Shown: positions 52,220 through 60,804 of the stretch, in pieces
Layout of the letters: the number at the start of each line of letters is the position of its first letter
Position numbering within the stretch: the first letter of the stretch is position 1
NCBI RefSeq assembly: GCF_026810505.1
Contig: NZ_CP101750.1
Coordinates: 3,315,254-3,379,253, forward strand
Source of the DNA: Streptomyces sp. Je 1-369
Lineage (GTDB): Bacteria; Actinomycetota; Actinomycetes; Streptomycetales; Streptomycetaceae
Length of the DNA stretch: 64,000 bases
Direction: 5' to 3'
Translations under genes and position numbers: made by a program
Notes under the pieces: generated by a model
Database searches by the model: none
What the model saw: the letters and a program-made list of their open reading frames with translations, nothing else
Told to the model about the DNA's origin: nothing

Positions 52220-53074
52220 TCAGGATGCGGGCGGCGGCAGGTAGACGACTGTCGGGGCGCCGGTCAGCGGGTGGGTGCTGACCTCGGCCGTCACGCCGTA
52301 CACGGTGGCGAGGAGCTCGGCGGTGAGGACTTCTCTGGGTGTCCCGGAGGCGACGAGGCGGCCGCCGTCGAGGACGTAGAGGCGGTCGCAGTAGTACGCG
52401 GCGAGGTTGAGGTCGTGCAGGGCCAGGAGGTTGGTGGTGCCGAGGTTCCGTACGAAGGAGAGGATCTCCAGCTGGTAGCGGATGTCCAGGTGGTTGGTGG
52501 GTTCGTCGAGGACGACGAGGGTGGGCTGCTGCACCAGGGCGCGGGCGACGAAGGCGCGCTGGCGTTCGCCGCCGGAGAGGGAGGGGAAGGCGCGGTCGGC
52601 GAGGTCCTGGACGCCGACGCGGGCGAGCGCCTCGGTGACGAGTTCGTCGTCGGCGACGGTGTCCGCCTCCCAGAACCGTTTGTGCGGGGAGCGGCCCATG
52701 GCGACGACCTGCCGGACGGTGAGCTCGAACGCCGCCTGCCCGTCCTGCGGCACGGTGGCCAGGCGGCGGGCGCGGGCCTTGGGGGTCATGGTGTGCAGGT
52801 CGTCGCCGTCGAGGAGGGCGCGGCCGCCTGTGGGGCGCAGGGTGCCGTACACGCAGCGCAGCAGGGTCGTCTTGCCGCTGCCGTTGGGGCCGACGACGCC
52901 GACGGTCTCGCCGGGGTCGGCGGTGAGGTCGACGGCGTCGACGAGGAGCCGTCCTTCGACTTCGTAGGAGAGCTTTTCGGTGCGGAGCCCGCCGGTGAGC
53001 GGTGCCGTGGTCATGCCGGTGGTCGTCCTGCCGCTGCTCTTCGTGCCGGTGGTCGTCGTGCCGGTGGTCGTCAT
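52220..53074 (-). CDS. btuD: corrinoid/siderophore-type ABC transporter ATP-binding protein
   Basis: A 284-residue ATPase. Walker A GPNGSGKTTLL, signature LSGGERQRAFVARAL, Walker B LVVLDEPTNHLD and switch ALHDLN are intact. The family spans BtuD and FecE proteins. The cobalamin riboswitch before the operon favours corrinoids. The first 28 residues are an odd Thr/Gly run (TTTGTTTTGTKSSG) encoded by imperfect repeats before the true domain begins near MTTAPL; an internal ATG at 53014 may be the real start. The first ATG overlaps the permease stop by ATGA and has AAGGAG. Confidence 0.9.
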   Translation of the reverse strand: MTTTGTTTTGTKSSGRTTTGMTTAPLTGGLRTEKLSYEVEGRLLVDAVDLTADPGETVGVVGPNGSGKTTLLRCVYGTLRPTGGRALLDGDDLHTMTPKARARRLATVPQDGQAAFELTVRQVVAMGRSPHKRFWEADTVADDELVTEALARVGVQDLADRAFPSLSGGERQRAFVARALVQQPTLVVLDEPTNHLDIRYQLEILSFVRNLGTTNLLALHDLNLAAYYCDRLYVLDGGRLVASGTPREVLTAELLATVYGVTAEVSTHPLTGAPTVVYLPPPAS

Positions 53075-54102
53075 GCCGGTACTCCTTCGTTGCGCCGCCT
53101 CAGCATCCACAGGAAGAACGGGCCGCCGGTGAGCGCGGTGAGCACGCCGACGGGGATGTCCTGCGGCGCGGCGACGGTGCGCGCGGCGAGGTCGGCGGCG
53201 ACCAGGAACACCGCGCCCATCAGCGCGACGACCGGGAGCAGCGCGCGGTGGGCGGCGCCGACCAGCATGCGGGCGGCGTGCGGCACCATCAGGCCGACGA
53301 AGCCGATGGCGCCGCTGTAGGCGACGAGGGCGCCGGTGAGGAGTGAGGCGAGGACGAAGACGCCGGCGCGGAAGCGGGCGGCGTCGAGGCCGAGGACGGT
53401 GGCGCCCTCCTCGCCCGCGAGGAGCAGGTCGAGGGGGCGGGCCATGGACATGAGGAGGGCCGTGCCGATGACGAGGGTGACGCAGGGCAGGGCGAGCATG
53501 TCCCAGCGGGCGGTGCCGAGGCCGCCGAGTGTCCAGTACAGGACTTCCTTGAGGTGGTCGGCGCTGTCGGCGGTGACCAGGATGAGGCTGGTCAGGGCGG
53601 TGAGGATGTACGAGACGGCGACGCCCGCGAGGATCAGTCGGCCGGTGGCGAAGCTGCCGCTGCCGCCGCGTGCGAGGGCGTAGACGAGGATCAGGGAGAT
53701 CAGGGCGCCCGCGAAGGAGGCGGCCGGGATGGTGACGGTGGTCGACAGGGCGGCGCCGAGGCCGAAGACGGAGCCGAGGACGATCGCGCAGACCGCGCCG
53801 ACGGAGGCGCCGGAGGAGACGCCGAGCAGGAACGGGTCGGCGAGGGGGTTGCGGACGAGGGCCTGGAGGACGGTGCCGATGACGGCGAGGCCGGCTCCGA
53901 CGGTGGCTCCGAGGATGACCCGCGGGAGCCGGACGTCCAGGACGATGGTGCGGAACGGGGAGGGGCCCGCGCGTCCCGTGAGGATCTCCAGGACGTCGGC
54001 GGTCGGGATGCGGACGGAGCCGAGGGCCACCCCTGCCATGACGGCCACCGCGAGGGCCGCGCAGAGCGTGGTGATGACGGTGGCGTAGCGCATGCGCTTC
54101 AC
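53071..54102 (-). CDS. btuC: FecCD/BtuC-family ABC transporter permease
   Basis: A 343-residue permease with about ten helices. FecCD signatures are seen in LRLPRVILGATVGAGLAVIGTVLQALVRNPLADPFLLGVSSGA-type segments and GAIGFVGLMVPHAARMLVG, and the ATPase coupling region is near LTALTGGPFFLWML. It starts with GTG 54102 in a four-base overlap with the binding-protein stop. It serves as the membrane part of the importer under the B12 riboswitch. Confidence 0.92.
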   Translation of the reverse strand: MKRMRYATVITTLCAALAVAVMAGVALGSVRIPTADVLEILTGRAGPSPFRTIVLDVRLPRVILGATVGAGLAVIGTVLQALVRNPLADPFLLGVSSGASVGAVCAIVLGSVFGLGAALSTTVTIPAASFAGALISLILVYALARGGSGSFATGRLILAGVAVSYILTALTSLILVTADSADHLKEVLYWTLGGLGTARWDMLALPCVTLVIGTALLMSMARPLDLLLAGEEGATVLGLDAARFRAGVFVLASLLTGALVAYSGAIGFVGLMVPHAARMLVGAAHRALLPVVALMGAVFLVAADLAARTVAAPQDIPVGVLTALTGGPFFLWMLRRRNEGVPA

Positions 54103-55070
54103 AGCTGCGCCGCCAGCTTCCTCACCGCCTCGGGTGCTCGTACTCCTGTGACCATGTCCGACAGGGGCAGCACGGCGAAGCTCTTGTTCTTGATGGCGGG
54201 GACGTCCTGGAGGGCGGGGTCGTCGAGGAGGCGCTTCTTCTTCTGGGCGACGGTCGTGGCGCCGTAGTCGAGGATGAGGATGGTCTCGGGCTTGTTCTTC
54301 ACGACGGACTCCCAGGACGCGTCGCTGAAGGACTTGTCCACGTGGGCGAAGACGTTGCGGCCGCCCGCCCGCTTGATGATGTCGTTGCCGATGCCGCGGC
54401 CGCCCGCCGTGAACGCGGTCTTGTCGCCGCTGTCGTAGACGAAGACGGAGAGGGGTTTCCTGCCCTTGGTCTTCTCGGCGGTGGCGGCGAGTGCGCGCTG
54501 TGCGCCGCTGACCCACCGGTCCGCGCGGGCCCGCACCCCGAAGGTGGAGCCGACCTCGCGGACCTCGCGGTAGACGTCGTCCATGGAGACGGGCTTCTTG
54601 GCGCAGCCCTCCACGTTGAGGCGGCTCTTGATGCCGGACTTGGCGAGCGCGGAGCGGCTGCGGCCGTCGCCCGCGAGGAAGGCGCTCGCGTAGCCGCCGT
54701 AGACGAAGTCGGGGTTGGCGGCGAGCAGCTTCTCGTAGGAGGGGTACTCCTTGGCGACGACGGGCACGGAGTCGTACGCCTTCTCATACTTGGGCAGGAC
54801 CTTGTCGTCGAGGTAGGCCGTGCCGGTGAGGTGGTCCTTGAGGCCGAGTTCCAGCATCACTTCGGTGGTGTGCTGGTTCATGGTGACGGCGCGCTTCGGG
54901 GGTGCGTCGTACGTCGTTCGCACACCGCAGTTGGTGACGGTGTACGGGAATCCGGCGGCCTTGGCGGCGGGCTCGGTGTCACCGCCTGCGTCCGACGAGG
55001 AGCACGCGGCGAGCGGGACGAGCAGGGCCGCGGCGGCGAGGGCGCGTATGCCGGTGTGACGGCGGGACAT
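54099..55070 (-). CDS. btuF: ABC transporter substrate-binding lipoprotein, corrinoid/siderophore type
   Basis: A 323-residue lipoprotein. The lipobox is LAAC (Cys23) after a hydrophobic segment. The mature domain shows family 8 features: RAVTMNQHTTEVMLELGL, NPDFVYGGYASAF and GGRGIGNDIIKRAGGRNVFA. GAGGAAG precedes the ATG. The cobalamin riboswitch lies 54 bases upstream, so the cargo is most likely vitamin B12 or another corrinoid; iron complexes are the alternative on protein sequence alone. Confidence 0.9.
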   Translation of the reverse strand: MSRRHTGIRALAAAALLVPLAACSSSDAGGDTEPAAKAAGFPYTVTNCGVRTTYDAPPKRAVTMNQHTTEVMLELGLKDHLTGTAYLDDKVLPKYEKAYDSVPVVAKEYPSYEKLLAANPDFVYGGYASAFLAGDGRSRSALAKSGIKSRLNVEGCAKKPVSMDDVYREVREVGSTFGVRARADRWVSGAQRALAATAEKTKGRKPLSVFVYDSGDKTAFTAGGRGIGNDIIKRAGGRNVFAHVDKSFSDASWESVVKNKPETILILDYGATTVAQKKKRLLDDPALQDVPAIKNKSFAVLPLSDMVTGVRAPEAVRKLAAQL

Positions 55071-55123
55071 GGCTGAACTTCCTCCTTCAGGGGATTTCCG
55101 CGTCCCCTGCGTTGCGTGGAGAA

Positions 55124-55226
55124 GGGCGGCAGGTCAGTTCCTGACTCCCCCGGCCCCGGTGTCGGGGTGGGGTCACAGTGGCGGGACCGTGCCGGGTTCG
55201 CACCGGCTTCCTGGGTCCTGCCGCCC
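55124..55226 (-). promoter_or_regulatory. cobalamin (AdoCbl) riboswitch
   Basis: On the minus strand the leader has the B12-riboswitch core AAGCCGGTGCGAACCCGGCA, then CCCGCCACTGTGA, and later the B12-box-like GTCAGGAACTGACCTGCC. CCTGCCGCCC at 55217-55226 pairs exactly with GGGCGGCAGG at 55124-55133 to close the domain. It precedes btuF and should switch the operon off when B12 is plentiful. It starts 14 bases after the mec stop. Confidence 0.92.
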
Positions 55227-55239
55227 TCATGAGTAAAGC

Positions 55240-55662
55240 TCAGTATGCCTCGACGACCTTTACCTCTTCTTCGGTGACCTCGCCGTTCACGATCCGGTAC
55301 GAGCGGAACTGGAAGGGGCCCGCGTCGTCGGTGTCCGCGGTGGAGACCAGGACGTAGTGCGCGCCGGGCTCGTTGGCGTAGGTGATGTCGGTGCGCGAGG
55401 GGTACGCCTCGGTCGCGGTGTGCGAGTGGTAGACGATCACCGGCTCCTCGTCGCGGTCGTCCATCTCGCGGTAGAGCTTGAGCAGGTCACCCGAGTCGAA
55501 CTCGTAGAACGTGGGCGACCGTGCGGCGTTCAGCATCGGGATGAACCGCTCGGGGCGCCCGGTGCCCTCCGGGCCCGCGACCACGCCGCACGCCTCGTCG
55601 GGGTGGTCCTGGCGCGCGTGCGCGACGATCTGGTCGTGGAGGGCCTGGGTGATGGTCAGCAT
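55240..55662 (-). CDS. mec: JAMM/MPN+ metalloprotease (Mec-like, M67 family)
   Basis: A 140-residue zinc protease. The JAMM motif is complete: Glu23 in HPDEACG and YHSHTATEAYPSRTD (HxH, then S and D). In Mycobacterium Mec frees cysteine from the CysO-Cys adduct. Here cysO carries two extra C-terminal residues, so this protein may also trim CysO. It is on the same strand as cysO-cysM but separated by the btu transporter. Confidence 0.9.
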   Translation of the reverse strand: MLTITQALHDQIVAHARQDHPDEACGVVAGPEGTGRPERFIPMLNAARSPTFYEFDSGDLLKLYREMDDRDEEPVIVYHSHTATEAYPSRTDITYANEPGAHYVLVSTADTDDAGPFQFRSYRIVNGEVTEEEVKVVEAY

Positions 55663-55682
55663 GGCAGCCAGGATAAGCAGAG

Positions 55683-55719
55683 GGGCCCGCGCGTACCGAA
55701 GTGTGGTACGGGCGGGCCC
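55683..55719. terminator. hairpin upstream of mec, end of the permease gene
   Basis: GGGCCCGCGCGTACC and GGTACGGGCGGGCCC form a stem of 15 pairs with one mismatch and a seven-base loop. It lies 28 bases past the stop of the amino-acid permease on the minus strand. Confidence 0.82.
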
Positions 55720-55747
55720 GAATGCTGGACGGGGGCCTTGGGGAGCC

Positions 55748-57247
55748 TCAGTCCTTGGAGAGGGAGTCGTCCGAGGAGGACTCGCCGGAGACGCCGACCT
55801 TCCGCTTGTTGAAGGCCGCGGCCTGCGGGTTGCGGCTCTTGAGCACCAGGTACGACACGGTCAGGATCGCGGCCCAGACCGGAGCGGCGTACAGGGAGAT
55901 ACGCGCGTCCTTGTCGATGCCCATCATCACGATGACCATGCCGATGAAGAGCAGGGCGAACCAGCTGGTGTACGGGGCTCCCGGGGCGCGGAAGGTGGAC
56001 TGCGGCAGCTCGCCGCGGTCGGCCTTGCGACGGTAGCGGATCTGGCAGGCCAGGATCATGATCCAGGCCCACATGCCGGAGATGGTGGCGAAGGAGACGA
56101 CGTAGTTGAACGCCTCGCCCGGCCACTGGTAGTTGATCCAGACGCCGACCAGCATGAACGCGGCGGAGGCCGTGGTGCCGATCAGCGGCAGGCCGTTCTT
56201 CGTGAGCTTGGTGAAGAACTTGGGGCCCTGGCCGTTCATCGCCAGGTCGCGCAGCATGCGGCCGGTGGAGTACATGCCGGAGTTGCAGGAGGAGAGCGCG
56301 GCGGTGAGGACCACGAAGTTCACGATGGCGGCGCCGACGCCGAGGCCCATCTCCTCGAAGGCGGCGACGAACGGTGAGACGCCGGGCTTGAAGGAGGTCC
56401 ACGGGACGACCGACAGGATCATGATGAGGGCGCCGACGTAGAAGACGGCGATGCGCCACGGCACGGTGTTGATGGCCTTGGGCAGGACGGTCTTCGGGTC
56501 CTTGGACTCGCCCGCGGTGACGCCGACGAGCTCGACGGCGAGGAAGGCGAACATCACGATCTGCAGGGTCATCAGCGTGGAGCCGATGCCGTTGGGGAAG
56601 AAACCGCCCTGGTTCCACAGGTGGGCCACGGTGGCGGTGTCACCGGCGTCGGAGAAGCCGATGGTGAGGATGCCGACGCAGATCAGGATCATGCCGATGA
56701 TGGCGGTGACCTTGACCATCGAGAACCAGAACTCGAGCTCGCCGAAGAGCTTCACGGAGATGAGGTTCGCGCCGTACAGGATGACGGTGAAGACCAGCGC
56801 GTAGGCCCATTGCGGGAATGAGTCGTGGGTCCAGTACTGCATGTACTGGGCGGCCGCGGTGACTTCGGTGATGCCGGTGACGACCCAGAAGAGCCAGTAC
56901 GTCCAGCCGGTCACGAATCCGAAGAACGGGCCCATGAACTCGCGTGCGTACTCCGAGAAGGAGCCGGACACGGGCCGGTACATGAGGAGCTCGCCGAGCG
57001 CCCGCATGATGAAGAAGATGACGAGGCCCGCGATGGCGTACGCCAGGATGAGGCTCGGTCCGGCCTTGTGGATGGCCTTGCCCGCGCCGAGGAACAGGCC
57101 GGTGCCGATGGCACCGCCGATCGCGATCATCTGGATCTGTCGGGCTCCGAGCCCGCGCTGGTATCCCTCGCCCTCGCCGGACGAGCCGTGCACGACCCCA
57201 TTGCCGTCGTGCCCGTCGTGGTGCTCTTCGACCTGCACTGAGGTCAT
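55748..57247 (-). CDS. amino acid permease (APC family)
   Basis: A 499-residue permease with 12 helices. Helix 1 has IGGAIGTGLFLGAGKAI, followed by FFIMRALGELLMYRPVSGSFSEYA, and helix 6 FAFLAVELVGVTAGES. This is the AAT subfamily (GABA, proline, lysine or aromatic permeases). I chose ATG 57247 with AAAGG before it, although an ATG 18 bases upstream is possible. It has a His/Gly-rich cytoplasmic N-terminus (EEHHDGHDGNG). Its substrate is unclear. Confidence 0.9.
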   Translation of the reverse strand: MTSVQVEEHHDGHDGNGVVHGSSGEGEGYQRGLGARQIQMIAIGGAIGTGLFLGAGKAIHKAGPSLILAYAIAGLVIFFIMRALGELLMYRPVSGSFSEYAREFMGPFFGFVTGWTYWLFWVVTGITEVTAAAQYMQYWTHDSFPQWAYALVFTVILYGANLISVKLFGELEFWFSMVKVTAIIGMILICVGILTIGFSDAGDTATVAHLWNQGGFFPNGIGSTLMTLQIVMFAFLAVELVGVTAGESKDPKTVLPKAINTVPWRIAVFYVGALIMILSVVPWTSFKPGVSPFVAAFEEMGLGVGAAIVNFVVLTAALSSCNSGMYSTGRMLRDLAMNGQGPKFFTKLTKNGLPLIGTTASAAFMLVGVWINYQWPGEAFNYVVSFATISGMWAWIMILACQIRYRRKADRGELPQSTFRAPGAPYTSWFALLFIGMVIVMMGIDKDARISLYAAPVWAAILTVSYLVLKSRNPQAAAFNKRKVGVSGESSSDDSLSKD

Positions 57248-57619
57248 GGTGACGCCTTTCTCCATGCTGATCCGCGCCCGCACATCTGCGTTGTGGCTGC
57301 GGATCAGGTCCTGATCCCCCCGGATATGGATGGAGTGCTACCGGCGGTCTGCCGGCTGAAGCGCCCTCGGTGACATGGGTGGCGTCACCGAGCGGTCGTG
57401 AAGATTTATCACGGTGGCAACAGTGAGGGAATGAGCCACCTGTGGCGCACACCACAGGAAGAAGCGGACAAAGCACCCTTGACAGAGCAAAGCAGGGCAA
57501 TGACTTGACGGGATCGTTATCCGGATTTGAGGCTCCGCTGAGCGAACCACGCTCCGGGCGGGCAGAACCTGTCCACTACAACAAATTTTGCTGCATTCTG
57601 CATGAACTTCTGCCCGGAA
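57248..57619. other. promoter region of the amino-acid permease, no gene seen
   Basis: These 372 bases lie between the permease start and the DUF2017 stop, both on the minus strand. I see no convincing gene. An AT-richer stretch near 57575-57610 contains TGCATTCTGCATG, which has two TGCA repeats and could be part of a regulator site. It is more than 300 bases from the permease start, so the link is weak. Confidence 0.3.
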
Positions 57620-58222
57620 TCAGTCCAGCAACGTCCCGACCAGCGTCTCCTGCAGTCCGCCGAGCCAGAGGTAGGCCATCACCATCGGCTTGCGGGGGTC
57701 GGAGTCCGGCAGGCGGTAGAGGAGATCGGCGTCGTCCTCGTCGCTCACTTCGAGGCGCGTGCCGATCGCGAGCCGGAGGTCGTTGAGGGCCGCCAGCCAC
57801 CGCTGGGACTCCTCGACCGACAGTTTCAGGACAGCTCCGCCCTCGCCCGACGCCGTCATCGAGTCGAGCGAACGGATGACGACCAGGGCGTCGTCACGCT
57901 TCTTGGCCCGCAGGTCGTTCTCCGTGAAGCGCCGGAATTCCGCCGAATACGCCCGCAGTTCGTCCGCGTCGCTCGCGCCGTTCTCGCTCCCCGGACCGCC
58001 GTACGCGTCGGGCAGCAGACGCTGCATCACCGGATCGGCGGGCGGCTCGCTCGGCCCCTCGGCGAAGATCTCCGCGAGCGGGTCGTCGGAGACCTCGCCG
58101 CCGGGACCCGGCCCGATCAGCTCCAGGAGCTGCACGGCGAGGGAGCGGATGATCGAGATCTCGACCTCGTCGAGCGCGACGGCGGCGCCGCCGCCGGGGA
58201 TCGCTTCGAATTGTCCTGGCAT
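57620..58222 (-). CDS. DUF2017 protein
   Basis: A 200-residue protein placed directly downstream of clpS, the standard actinobacterial position for DUF2017. The start VALDEVEISIIRSLAVQLLELIGP and the region FRRFTENDLRAKKRDDALVVIRSLDSM, plus LSVEESQRWLAALNDLRLAIGTRL, are the conserved helices. Function unknown, but coupling to the ClpS-ClpP degradation pathway is suggested by co-occurrence. It follows clpS by 39 bases. Confidence 0.88.
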   Translation of the reverse strand: MPGQFEAIPGGGAAVALDEVEISIIRSLAVQLLELIGPGPGGEVSDDPLAEIFAEGPSEPPADPVMQRLLPDAYGGPGSENGASDADELRAYSAEFRRFTENDLRAKKRDDALVVIRSLDSMTASGEGGAVLKLSVEESQRWLAALNDLRLAIGTRLEVSDEDDADLLYRLPDSDPRKPMVMAYLWLGGLQETLVGTLLD

Positions 58223-58261
58223 CAGATGCGTCGCTACTTCCGGTCCGCTGCTTCCGGCCCG

Positions 58262-58576
58262 CTACTTGCGGTCCTGCTGAAGGGTGGCCCACAGCCCGTA
58301 TCCGTGCATGGCCTGTACGTCGCGCTCCATCTCCTCGCGGCTGCCGCTGGAGACGACCGCGCGCCCCTTCTCGTGGACGTCCATCATCAGCTTCGTGGCC
58401 TTCTCCTTCGAGTACCCGAAGTAGGACTGGAACACATACGTCACGTAACTCATCAAATTGACCGGGTCGTTGTGCACGAGGGTGATCCAGGGGACGTCCG
58501 GCTCGGGGACGACGAGCGCCTCTTCGTCCGAATCCGGGCGGGTGATCTCTGCGGGAGCCGTACTCACACGCCCCAT
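58262..58576 (-). CDS. clpS: ATP-dependent Clp protease adaptor ClpS
   Basis: A 104-residue N-degron adaptor that delivers proteins with bulky N-terminal residues to ClpAP/ClpCP. The core [22 protein letters not shown] contains the His-Asn-Asp pocket residues, and [31 protein letters not shown] completes the fold. The disordered N-terminus is of typical length. ATG 58576 or the GTG nine bases later may be used. Divergent from pncB. Confidence 0.94.
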   Translation of the reverse strand: MGRVSTAPAEITRPDSDEEALVVPEPDVPWITLVHNDPVNLMSYVTYVFQSYFGYSKEKATKLMMDVHEKGRAVVSSGSREEMERDVQAMHGYGLWATLQQDRK

Positions 58577-58667
58577 GCTGCCACCCCGAGAGGACCCTCG
58601 CACAAACGGCCTCCCGCGCGTCCACCGAAATCGTCAGAGTGACGAGATTGGGGGTAGCATCCTTCAC

Positions 58668-59996
58668 ATGAACACAGCGGACCTTGGCCTGCCGGTGGAT
58701 GTTCCGTCGACAGCGCTCTTCACGGACCAGTACGAGCTGACGATGCTGCAGGCCGCGCTGCGGGCCGGCACCGGCGACCGGCGCTCCGTCTTCGAGGTCT
58801 TCACCCGCAGACTCCCCGAGGGACGGCGCTACGGAGTGGTGGCCGGTACCGGCCGGGTCCTGGACGCCGTGGAGAACTTCCGCTTCGACGCCGACGTCCT
58901 CGGCTTCCTGCGCGAGCGGAACATCGTCGACGAGGCGACCCTCGAATGGCTCTCCGGCTACCGCTTCAGCGGCGACATCTGGGGCTACCCCGAGGGCGAG
59001 GTCTACTTCCCCGGCTCGCCGATCCTGCGCGTCGAGGGGTCCTTCGCGGAGTGCGTGCTCCTGGAGACGGTGATCCTCTCCATCCTCAACCACGACTCGG
59101 CCATCGCGGCCGCCGCATCCCGCATGTCCTCGGCCGCGGGCGACCGCCCGCTGATCGAGATGGGCGCCCGCCGCACCCACGAGCTCGCGGCCGTCGCCGC
59201 GTCCCGCGCCGCGTACGTCGGCGGCTTCGCCACCACGTCGGACCTGGCGGCGGGCTTCCGCTACGGCATCCCCACCGTCGGCACCAGCGCCCACGCCTTC
59301 ACCCTGCTGCACGACAACGAACGCGACGCCTTCCAGGCCCAGGTCGACTCCCTCGGCCGCGGCACGACACTGCTCGTCGACACGTACGACGTCACCGAGG
59401 CCGTCCGGATGGCCGTCGAGGTCGCCGGGCCCGAGCTCGGCGCGGTGCGCATCGACTCCGGCGACCTGCTGCTCGTCGCCCACCGGGTCCGCCAACAGCT
59501 GGACGAGCTCGGCGCGACGGACACGAAGATCGTCGTGACCTCCGACCTCGACGAGTACGCCATCGCCTCGCTCGCGGCGGCGCCCGTGGACGCGTACGGC
59601 GTGGGCACACAGCTCGTCACGGGCTCCGGGCACCCCACCGCGTCCATGGTCTACAAGCTGGTGGCCCGCGCCCACTCGGCGGACCCGGAGGCCCCCCTGG
59701 AGCCGGTGGCGAAGAAGTCGCTCGGCGCGAAGTCGTCCGTGGGCGGTCGCAAGTGGGCCGCGCGCCGTACCGACCAGTACGGGGTGGCCGAGGCGGAGGT
59801 CGTCGGCACGGGCGCCGTGCCCACCGAGCTCGCCGACCGGCAGCTCCTGGTCGAGCTGGTCAAGGGCGGCGAGGTCCTCTCCCGCGAGCCGCTCGACGCG
59901 GTCCGCGACCGCCACGCGGCGGCGCGTGCGGGGCTGCCGCTGTCGGCGACGCAGCTCTCGCGGGGCGAAGCGGTCATTCCGACGGAATACGTCTGA
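58668..59996 (+). CDS. pncB: nicotinate phosphoribosyltransferase
   Basis: A 442-residue NAD-salvage enzyme that makes nicotinate mononucleotide from nicotinate and PRPP. It shows LFTDQYELTMLQAALRAG at the start, VFEVFTRRLPEGR, then the barrel loops with IEMGARRTHE, the catalytic-His-type TSAHAFTLLH and VRIDSGDLLLVAHRVR. ATG 58668 follows TAGCAT by seven bases, suggesting a leaderless transcript. pncA lies 148 bases downstream in the same direction, completing nicotinamide-to-NaMN salvage. Confidence 0.95.
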   Translation: MNTADLGLPVDVPSTALFTDQYELTMLQAALRAGTGDRRSVFEVFTRRLPEGRRYGVVAGTGRVLDAVENFRFDADVLGFLRERNIVDEATLEWLSGYRFSGDIWGYPEGEVYFPGSPILRVEGSFAECVLLETVILSILNHDSAIAAAASRMSSAAGDRPLIEMGARRTHELAAVAASRAAYVGGFATTSDLAAGFRYGIPTVGTSAHAFTLLHDNERDAFQAQVDSLGRGTTLLVDTYDVTEAVRMAVEVAGPELGAVRIDSGDLLLVAHRVRQQLDELGATDTKIVVTSDLDEYAIASLAAAPVDAYGVGTQLVTGSGHPTASMVYKLVARAHSADPEAPLEPVAKKSLGAKSSVGGRKWAARRTDQYGVAEAEVVGTGAVPTELADRQLLVELVKGGEVLSREPLDAVRDRHAAARAGLPLSATQLSRGEAVIPTEYV

Positions 59997-60144
59997 CATC
60001 CGTCCGAGGTCGCGGGGAGGAGCGGCCCGGCCCCGGCGGGGCCCCCTCCCACAACGTGGTTGAAGTCTCTACTCTCGGTTCATCCGGCCGAGTCCCCCGC
60101 CGAGCCCTCTCCCCATCCCCGCCCTCACCCGAAGGACACCCGCC

Positions 60145-60729
60145 ATGCGCCGCGCACTGATCGTCGTAGACGTGCAGAACGACTTCTGCGAAGGCGGCAG
60201 CCTCGCGGTCGCCGGCGGCGCGGACGTGGCCGCCGCGATCACGGAACTGATCGGCCAGGCCCCCGCGGGGTACCGCCACGTGGTGGCGACCCGCGACCAC
60301 CACATCGATCCGGGAGCGCACTTCTCGGACCGCCCGGACTACGTCGACTCCTGGCCGCCGCACTGCGTGGCGGGCACGGAGGGCATCGGCTTCCACCCGA
60401 ACTTCGCCCCCGCGGTGGCCTCCGGCGCGATCGACGCGGTCTTCGACAAGGGAGCGTACTCGGCGGCGTACAGCGGTTTCGAGGGCTTCGACGAGAACGG
60501 GCTCTCGCTGGCGGAGTGGCTGCGCGAGCGGGAGATCACCGAGGTCGACGTGGTGGGCATCGCCACGGATCACTGCGTGCGGGCGACGGCGGTCGACGCG
60601 GCGCGGGAGGGCTTCAGGACGACGGTCCTGCTCGACCTGACGGCCGGGGTCTCGGCCGCGCGCACGGAGACGGCGATGACCGAGCTCCGCGCGGCGGGAG
60701 TCACCCTGACGGGCAAGCCCGTCGTGTGA
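60145..60729 (+). CDS. pncA: nicotinamidase
   Basis: A 194-residue isochorismatase-fold amidase converting nicotinamide to nicotinate, the substrate of PncB. The catalytic triad is Asp9 (IVVDVQNDF), Lys102 (FDKGAYSAAYSGF) and Cys144 (GIATDHCVRATAVDA). The metal site is built from Asp51 and nearby His residues (TRDHHIDPGAHF). It follows pncB on the same strand after 148 bases, so it may have its own promoter. Confidence 0.94.
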   Translation: MRRALIVVDVQNDFCEGGSLAVAGGADVAAAITELIGQAPAGYRHVVATRDHHIDPGAHFSDRPDYVDSWPPHCVAGTEGIGFHPNFAPAVASGAIDAVFDKGAYSAAYSGFEGFDENGLSLAEWLREREITEVDVVGIATDHCVRATAVDAAREGFRTTVLLDLTAGVSAARTETAMTELRAAGVTLTGKPVV

Positions 60730-60747
60730 CAGAGACGAAGCCTCCCG

Positions 60748-60774
60748 AGGGGCGCGGGGAACCGCGCGACCGGC
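60748..60774 (-). repeat. dispersed repeat, copy 3 (inverted)
   Basis: Read on the minus strand this is GCCGGTCGCGCGGTTCCCCG followed by CGCCCCT, the same element as at 30335 and 37609 with one A-to-G change in the core. It lies between pncA and the next hypothetical gene. Confidence 0.72.
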
Positions 60775-60804
60775 CACGAAGGGCCCGCGGACGCGCGGGA
60801 GCCG

